Shown piece after piece: positions 5,812 through 9,237 of a stretch of DNA of 9,237 bases. The notes under the pieces were generated by a model, which saw nothing but the letters and a program-made list of their open reading frames with translations, had not been told where the DNA came from and made no database searches. The translations under genes were made by a program, and so were the position numbers. Each line of letters begins with the position of its first letter. Position 1 is the first letter of the stretch. The DNA is from Clostridia bacterium (GTDB lineage Bacteria > Bacillota > Clostridia > Oscillospirales > Butyricicoccaceae): contig CAAFJY010000175.1 in the NCBI GenBank assembly GCA_900763355.1, forward strand, positions 1 to 9,237, read 5' to 3'.

Positions 5812-5822
5812 ACGCTTGTTCG
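5809..5822 (-). promoter_or_regulatory. LexA (DinR) box 2, overlapping the -35
   Basis: Minus strand CGAACAAGCGTTTG matches CGAACRNRYGTTYG at every position and differs from box 1 only in two central bases. It overlaps the -35 hexamer of the 85-aa gene. The nearest plus-strand promoter is 119 bases away, so control of the divergent dehydrogenase operon by this box is unlikely. Confidence 0.88.
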
Positions 5823-5940
5823 CCGTCATTTCGACAGAAAATTCGGAGAAAAATCTGTGCATTCTGTTCAAAATCACGGAAACAGCGGCAAAAACCCGGC
5901 GGAAACGGTGGATTTTCCCGGCCTTTTCCGGGAAAAAAGG

Positions 5941-5969
5941 TTGTGCCCCGGGGCATGGCGTGGTAAGAT
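5941..5969 (+). promoter_or_regulatory. promoter of the dehydrogenase-rarA operon
   Basis: TTGTGC (5941-5946), a 17-base spacer and TAAGAT (5964-5969) lie 29 bases before the ATG at 5999, with AAAGGAG at 5985-5991. The hexamers are imperfect (4 of 6 and 4-5 of 6), so this is a moderate promoter. The predicted leader is only about 22 bases. The rest of the gap 5823-5940 shows one GC-rich hairpin (5913-5936) and nothing else I can name. Confidence 0.6.
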
Positions 5970-5998
5970 AAGAAAAACAGCTGCAAAGGAGCAAAGCT

Positions 5999-6763
5999 AT
6001 GCGTACTGCCATCATCACCGGCGCTTCCTCTGGAATGGGGCGCGAGTTTGTCAAAATGGCCGCCCAGCGGGGGGATCTGGACGAGATCTGGGTCATCGCC
6101 CGGCGGGCGGACCGGCTCTCGGCCCTGGCCGCCGAGGTGTCCGTTCCGCTGTATATCCTCCCCCTGGATCTTATGAAGGCCGAAAGCTACGAGACGCTGA
6201 AGACCGAGCTGGAGACCCGCCGTCCCCAGGTGACCTTTTTGGTCAACGCCAGCGGCTTCGGCAAGTTCGGCCGCTATGACCAGATCCCTCTCCAGGACAG
6301 TCTGGACATGATCGAGCTCAACTGCAAGGCCATGGTCCACGTCACCACCCTGGTGCTGCCCTATATGGGGGCGGGGAGCCACATCGTCCAGGTGGATTCC
6401 CTGTCCGCCTTCCAGCCGGTGCCCTATCTCAGCATCTATGGGGCCACCAAGGCCTTTGTCCTGAGCTATGCTCGGAGCCTCAACGTGGAGCTGCGGGACC
6501 GGAACATCAAGGTCATGGCCTTTTGCCCCGGGTGGGTCAAGACCGAGTTCTTTGACCACGCGGAGCAGACCTCCAAGACGGCCGTCACCTATTTTAATAA
6601 GATGTTCACCGCGGAGGAAGTGGTGCGCTGCGCCATGAAGGATTCCGCCCGGGGGAAGGACGTCTGCGTCCCCGGCCTGGGCGTCAAGCTCCAGGTGCTG
6701 GGCACCAAGCTGCTCCCCCACAAGACGGTGATGAACATCTGGATGCGCCAGCAGAAGCACTGA
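5999..6763 (+). CDS. short-chain dehydrogenase/reductase (SDR) family oxidoreductase
   Basis: This is a cytoplasmic NAD(P)-dependent oxidoreductase with a Rossmann fold; the substrate is unknown. The 254-aa length is typical of classical SDRs. The cofactor loop TGASSGMG is at 7-14, and Arg35-Arg36 after the second strand suggest NADPH. The structural motif reads NASG at 83-86 instead of the usual NNAG. The catalytic residues Asn108, Ser134, Tyr147 and Lys151 (YGATK) are all present. PGWVKTEFF follows the active site, as in the DltE/YqjQ-like branch. The ATG at 5999 has AAAGGAG 7 bases upstream. It is the first gene of a probable four-gene operon; the next gene begins 24 bases after its stop. 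The family is certain, the reaction is not. Confidence 0.94.
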   Translation: MRTAIITGASSGMGREFVKMAAQRGDLDEIWVIARRADRLSALAAEVSVPLYILPLDLMKAESYETLKTELETRRPQVTFLVNASGFGKFGRYDQIPLQDSLDMIELNCKAMVHVTTLVLPYMGAGSHIVQVDSLSAFQPVPYLSIYGATKAFVLSYARSLNVELRDRNIKVMAFCPGWVKTEFFDHAEQTSKTAVTYFNKMFTAEEVVRCAMKDSARGKDVCVPGLGVKLQVLGTKLLPHKTVMNIWMRQQKH

Positions 6764-6787
6764 GCGCCGGGAGAAAGGTTGAGAAGC

Positions 6788-7150
6788 ATGAAGAAAAAGA
6801 TCGAGACGGCCCTGTGGATCGTCCTGGCCCTGGCGGCCTTGGTGGCGCTGGTCATCGGGGTCAAGGCCCTCAACAGCAAATATCTCATGACGGCCCGGTA
6901 TCTGGAAACCAGCGACGGCCGGCCCATGATCGTGTACAGCGGCGGCTGCGTCCTTCTCACGGGGAAGGACGGGGCCTTTGACAGCTATGCCGACGGGGAC
7001 AAGATCTTTGTGATGACCGACCCCTTTGAGCCCGGGGAACCGGCGGAGACGCGGGTCTATCTGGTCTTCCGCATGAGCAAGGGGGATCTGAGCCGCATCC
7101 CGGAGGAGCAGCTGGACGCGGCCCGGGAGCTGGGGCTGTATACAGATTAA
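6788..7150 (+). CDS. small membrane-anchored protein, unknown function
   Basis: I do not recognise this 120-aa protein. A charged start (MKKKIE) is followed by one hydrophobic segment at about 8-25, which acts as an uncleaved anchor or signal; there is no lipobox cysteine. The remaining 95 residues are polar and probably lie outside the membrane. They include a GDKIFVMTDP strand near the middle and end in an acidic stretch (IPEEQLDAARELGLYTD). The pattern of a GD turn followed by short beta strands is vaguely like small OB-fold secreted domains, but this is only an impression. The ATG at 6788 is preferred to an in-frame TTG at 6779 because the basic N-terminus begins there and AAAGG lies 9 bases upstream. 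It sits between the dehydrogenase and the GyrI-like gene, 15 bases from the latter, in the same probable operon. Confidence 0.78.
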   Translation: MKKKIETALWIVLALAALVALVIGVKALNSKYLMTARYLETSDGRPMIVYSGGCVLLTGKDGAFDSYADGDKIFVMTDPFEPGEPAETRVYLVFRMSKGDLSRIPEEQLDAARELGLYTD

Positions 7151-7165
7151 ATAACAGAAAGATTT

Positions 7166-7807
7166 ATGGCATTTGATTTTAAGAAGGAATACAAGGAGTT
7201 CTATCTCCCCAAAAACCGGCCGGAGATCGTCACGGTCCCGGCGATGAATTACGTCGCCGTGCGGGGCTGCGGCGACCCCAACGAGGAAAACGGGGCCTAT
7301 CAGCAGGCCATCGGCGTGCTCTACGCGGTGGCCTATACCCTGAAAATGAGCCGCAAGACCGACCGGCGGATCGCGGGATTTTTTGAATATGTGGTCCCGC
7401 CGCTGGAGGGCTTCTGGAAGCAAAAGGACGGGGGAGCGGTGGATCTGACCCGCAAAGAGGAGCTGCAGTGGATCTCCGCCATCCGTCTGCCGGATTTCGT
7501 CACGGCAGAGGATCTGGAATGGGCCAAGGAGACGGCTTCGAAAAAGAAAAAGCTGGACTGCGCCGGGGCGGAGTTCCTCACGGTGGACGAGGGGCTGTGC
7601 GTCCAGATGATGCACCTGGGCCCCTTTGACACCGAGGGGGAGAGCGTGGCGCGGATGGAGGCCTTTGCCCGGGAAGCGGGGTATGAGACCGACTTTGGGA
7701 GCGGGCGGCTCCATCACGAGATCTATCTCTCCGACGCACGGAAGGTCCCCCCGGAAAAGTGGAAGACCGTCATCCGTCACCCGCTGCGGCGGGTCAAAGG
7801 AGCGTGA
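7166..7807 (+). CDS. GyrI-like small-molecule-binding domain protein
   Basis: This is a cytoplasmic protein of the GyrI-like/AraC effector-binding (SHS2 pair) superfamily. The members bind small, often hydrophobic or cationic molecules, and some act in drug sensing or hydrolysis. The 213-aa product is a stand-alone domain without any helix-turn-helix. Recognisable family blocks are EYVVPPLEG at 74-82, QMMHLGPFD around 150-155 and the strongly conserved RLHHEIYLSD at 181-190 followed by KWKTVIRHPLRRV. Glu185 sits where ligand-binding acidic residues are found in this fold. The ATG at 7166 has only a weak AGAAAGA ribosome binding site, so expression may depend on coupling to the gene before it. 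rarA starts 5 bases after its stop codon, with its ribosome binding site inside this gene. The ligand is unknown. Confidence 0.88.
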   Translation: MAFDFKKEYKEFYLPKNRPEIVTVPAMNYVAVRGCGDPNEENGAYQQAIGVLYAVAYTLKMSRKTDRRIAGFFEYVVPPLEGFWKQKDGGAVDLTRKEELQWISAIRLPDFVTAEDLEWAKETASKKKKLDCAGAEFLTVDEGLCVQMMHLGPFDTEGESVARMEAFAREAGYETDFGSGRLHHEIYLSDARKVPPEKWKTVIRHPLRRVKGA

Positions 7808-7812
7808 ATGCC

Positions 7813-9075
7813 ATGTATCAACCCCTGGCGGACAAGATCCGCCCCCGGGAGCTGGACGAGATGGTGGGTCAGGAGCACATCATCGGCGAGGGGGGCATCC
7901 TTCGGCGGATCCTGGCCCGGGGCGAGGTCCCCAATATGATCTTTTACGGCCCCTCCGGCGTGGGGAAAACCACCCTGGCCCAGATCATCGCGGGCAAGAC
8001 CCACCGGCGGCTGGTCAAGCTCAACGCCACCACCGCTTCCACCGCCGACATCCGGGAGGTGACGGGTCAGGTGGACACCCTCCTGGCTCCGGAGGGGGTG
8101 CTGCTCTACCTGGACGAGATCCAGTATTTTACGAAAAAACAGCAGCAGAGCCTGCTGGAGTTCATCGAGAGCGGCAAGATCACCCTCATCGCCTCCACCA
8201 CGGAAAACCCCTTTTTTTATGTGTACAACGCCATCCTCAGCCGGAGCACCATCTTTGAGTTCAAGCCCATCGAGCCCCCGGAGGCAGCCAAGGCCCTGCG
8301 CCGGGCCTTTCAGCTGTGCGCCCGGGAAAACAAGCAGAAAATTCAGCTGGAAGAAGGGGTGGTGGACTACATCGCCGGGGCCTGCGGCGGCGACGTGCGC
8401 AAGGGCCTCAACGCGGTGGAGCTCCTCTATTCCGCCGCCCCGGAGGAGGACGGCGTGCGCCTGGTCTCCCTGGCCGACGCAAAGGCCATCACGCAAAAAT
8501 CCTCCTCCCGCTATGACCGGGACGGGGACGCCCATTATGACATTGTCTCGGCCCTGATGAAATCCATGCGGGGTTCGGACCCGGACGCGGCCCTCCACTA
8601 TCTGGCCCGGCTGCTGGAGGCGGGGGACCTCACCGGCGCGTGCCGGAGGATCCTGTGCTCGGCGTCGGAGGATGTGGGGCTGGCCTATCCCATGGCGGTG
8701 CCCATCGTCAAGGCCTGTGTGGACAGCGCCCTGCAGCTGGGGCTGCCAGAGGCCCAGCTCCCCTTGGGGGAGGCCGTCATCCTCCTGGCCACCTGGCCCA
8801 AATCCAACTCGGCCTGTGTGGGCATCCAGTCGGCCTGGCGGGATGTAAAGGCGGGGAAGGCCCGCACCGTCCCCCGGGAAATGCAGAATGTCCACGCCGA
8901 CGGGACGGGCTTTGAGCGGGAGCAGGGCTATCTCTACCCCCACAACTATCCCGGACATTGGGTGAAGCAGCAGTATCTCCCCGACGAGCTGAAAAACGCC
9001 CGCTATTACATCCCCGGCGACAGCAAGCTGGAACAGCAGACCCAGGAATATTGGGATCGGATCAAGAAGAAATAG
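7813..9075 (+). CDS. rarA: replication-associated recombination protein RarA (MgsA), AAA+ ATPase
   Basis: RarA is an AAA+ ATPase of the clamp-loader clade (MgsA/WRNIP1) that acts at stalled replication forks. The 420-aa product has the usual length. The conserved start MYQPLADKIRPRELDEMVGQ is followed by Walker A GPSGVGKT (46-53), Walker B LLYLDE (97-102) continuing as IQYFTKKQQQSLLEFIE, sensor 1 STTEN (128-132) and the SRS arginine-finger region (143-145). The C-terminal tetramerisation part contains SEDVG (285-289) and NYPGHWVKQQYLPDEL (from 378). The IQYF variant in place of the IHRF of E. coli RarA is, to my recollection, common in Clostridia. The ATG at 7813 is chosen because homology starts there and AAAGGAG (7797-7803) is 9 bases upstream; an earlier in-frame ATG at 7759 would overlap the GyrI-like gene by 49 bases. 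It is the last gene of the operon. Confidence 0.96.
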   Translation: MYQPLADKIRPRELDEMVGQEHIIGEGGILRRILARGEVPNMIFYGPSGVGKTTLAQIIAGKTHRRLVKLNATTASTADIREVTGQVDTLLAPEGVLLYLDEIQYFTKKQQQSLLEFIESGKITLIASTTENPFFYVYNAILSRSTIFEFKPIEPPEAAKALRRAFQLCARENKQKIQLEEGVVDYIAGACGGDVRKGLNAVELLYSAAPEEDGVRLVSLADAKAITQKSSSRYDRDGDAHYDIVSALMKSMRGSDPDAALHYLARLLEAGDLTGACRRILCSASEDVGLAYPMAVPIVKACVDSALQLGLPEAQLPLGEAVILLATWPKSNSACVGIQSAWRDVKAGKARTVPREMQNVHADGTGFEREQGYLYPHNYPGHWVKQQYLPDELKNARYYIPGDSKLEQQTQEYWDRIKKK

Positions 9076-9078
9076 CAG

Positions 9079-9110
9079 AAAAACCATCCGCCTGTTCCGG
9101 ATGGTTTTTT
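9079..9110 (+). terminator. intrinsic terminator after rarA
   Basis: The inverted repeat aaaaaccatccg / cggatggttttt with a 7-base loop starts 4 bases after the rarA stop codon and runs into TTTTTTATTTG. It is a classic strong terminator closing the dehydrogenase-rarA operon. Confidence 0.93.
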
Positions 9111-9205
9111 ATTTGTACAAAAATACAAAAATCTCAACGATTTAAAGGGCTCCTTATTGGGCAGGATGCTAAAAAAGAATCGAGAATTTTTGGGAAAAAT
9201 GTGCA

Positions 9206-9235
9206 TTGACAAATCCAGGCAGGATTTGTTATTGT
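9206..9235 (+). promoter_or_regulatory. promoter with an operator-like dyad for a gene beyond the window
   Basis: A perfect -35 TTGACA (9206-9211) is followed by an 18-base spacer and TATTGT (9230-9235), a 4/6 match to the -10; the window ends two bases later. An A/T-rich flank (9170-9200) precedes it. The spacer holds the inverted repeat acaaatcc-aggca-ggatttgt (9209-9229), placed where a repressor would block RNA polymerase. The gene it serves is not in view. Confidence 0.6.
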
Positions 9236-9237
9236 AT

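Noticed and set aside
5913..5936. Hairpin ttttcccgg / ccgggaaaa just before the dehydrogenase promoter
   Set aside because: It forms a 9-bp stem, but no gene ends there on either strand and no T-run follows on the plus strand, so it is not called a terminator. Its role is unclear.
5747..7780. Very long minus-strand open frame (677 codons) opposite the dehydrogenase operon
   Set aside because: It lies antisense to three well-supported genes, shows no domain, is rich in His/Pro/Gly/Asp as expected of a shadow frame in GC-rich DNA, and overlaps the LexA-controlled promoter.
7777..9087. Minus-strand open frame (436 codons) opposite rarA
   Set aside because: It is antisense to rarA and starts within the rarA terminator; no domain is recognisable.
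9006..9237. Small open frames at the right edge (minus 9006-9212, plus 8958-9209)
   Set aside because: They run across the rarA end and its terminator, lack ribosome binding sites and have no recognisable features.
1..9237. CRISPR arrays, insertion sequences, tRNA genes, phage genes, DnaA-box clusters
   Set aside because: Reading both strands, I found no repeat-spacer pattern, transposase, cloverleaf or DnaA-box cluster.

Overview
The window looks like a chromosomal segment of a GC-rich member of the Firmicutes (Clostridia). An Oscillospiraceae-type gut anaerobe (Flavonifractor or Intestinimonas kind) is my inference. The reasons are the Gram-positive gene set (rpmH-rnpA-yidD-yidC-jag), AGGAGG-type ribosome binding sites, Bacillus/Clostridium-type LexA boxes and the clostridial-style RarA. 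No phage, transposon, CRISPR array, tRNA or rRNA is visible. Apart from the two genes cut or bordered by the window ends, all genes look intact.

Left part, minus strand (positions 1-3145). The L34-to-Jag cluster reads right to left: rpmH (found by hand at 2894-3028, 44 aa), rnpA, yidD, yidC and jag. It is driven by a TTGACA-18-TATAAT promoter at 3115-3144. A large hairpin lies in the rpmH leader (3060-3097). A terminator-like hairpin between rpmH and rnpA (2850-2876) should let L34 be made in excess over the RNase P protein and the membrane-insertion proteins. dnaA does not lie upstream and mnmE/mnmG do not follow, so this is a detached version of the usual oriC-region cluster. After a GC-rich terminator comes an Lrp/AsnC regulator with its own promoter, cut off at base 1.

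Middle part (3199-5461). On the plus strand, a small SLOG/DUF1273 (YpsA-like) nucleotide-binding-fold protein has its own promoter and is followed after 82 bases by a cardiolipin synthase with both HKD motifs. A 14-bp-stem bidirectional terminator closes this unit and the convergent gene that follows.

SOS gene (5477-5822, minus strand). An 85-aa protein with two predicted membrane segments is transcribed from a TTGCAA-17-TATACT promoter. Two full-consensus LexA boxes bracket this promoter, and a third imperfect one lies in its spacer. All three are spaced close to whole helical turns. This is the most interesting item: a probable DNA-damage-induced small membrane protein that I do not recognise, possibly a division inhibitor or a membrane toxin.

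Right part, plus strand (5941-9110). A four-gene probable operon holds a short-chain dehydrogenase, an unrecognised 120-aa membrane-anchored protein, a GyrI-like ligand-binding protein and rarA (AAA+ replication/recombination factor), ending in a strong terminator. The window ends in a TTGACA promoter whose spacer contains an 8-bp inverted repeat, probably the operator of a gene just outside.
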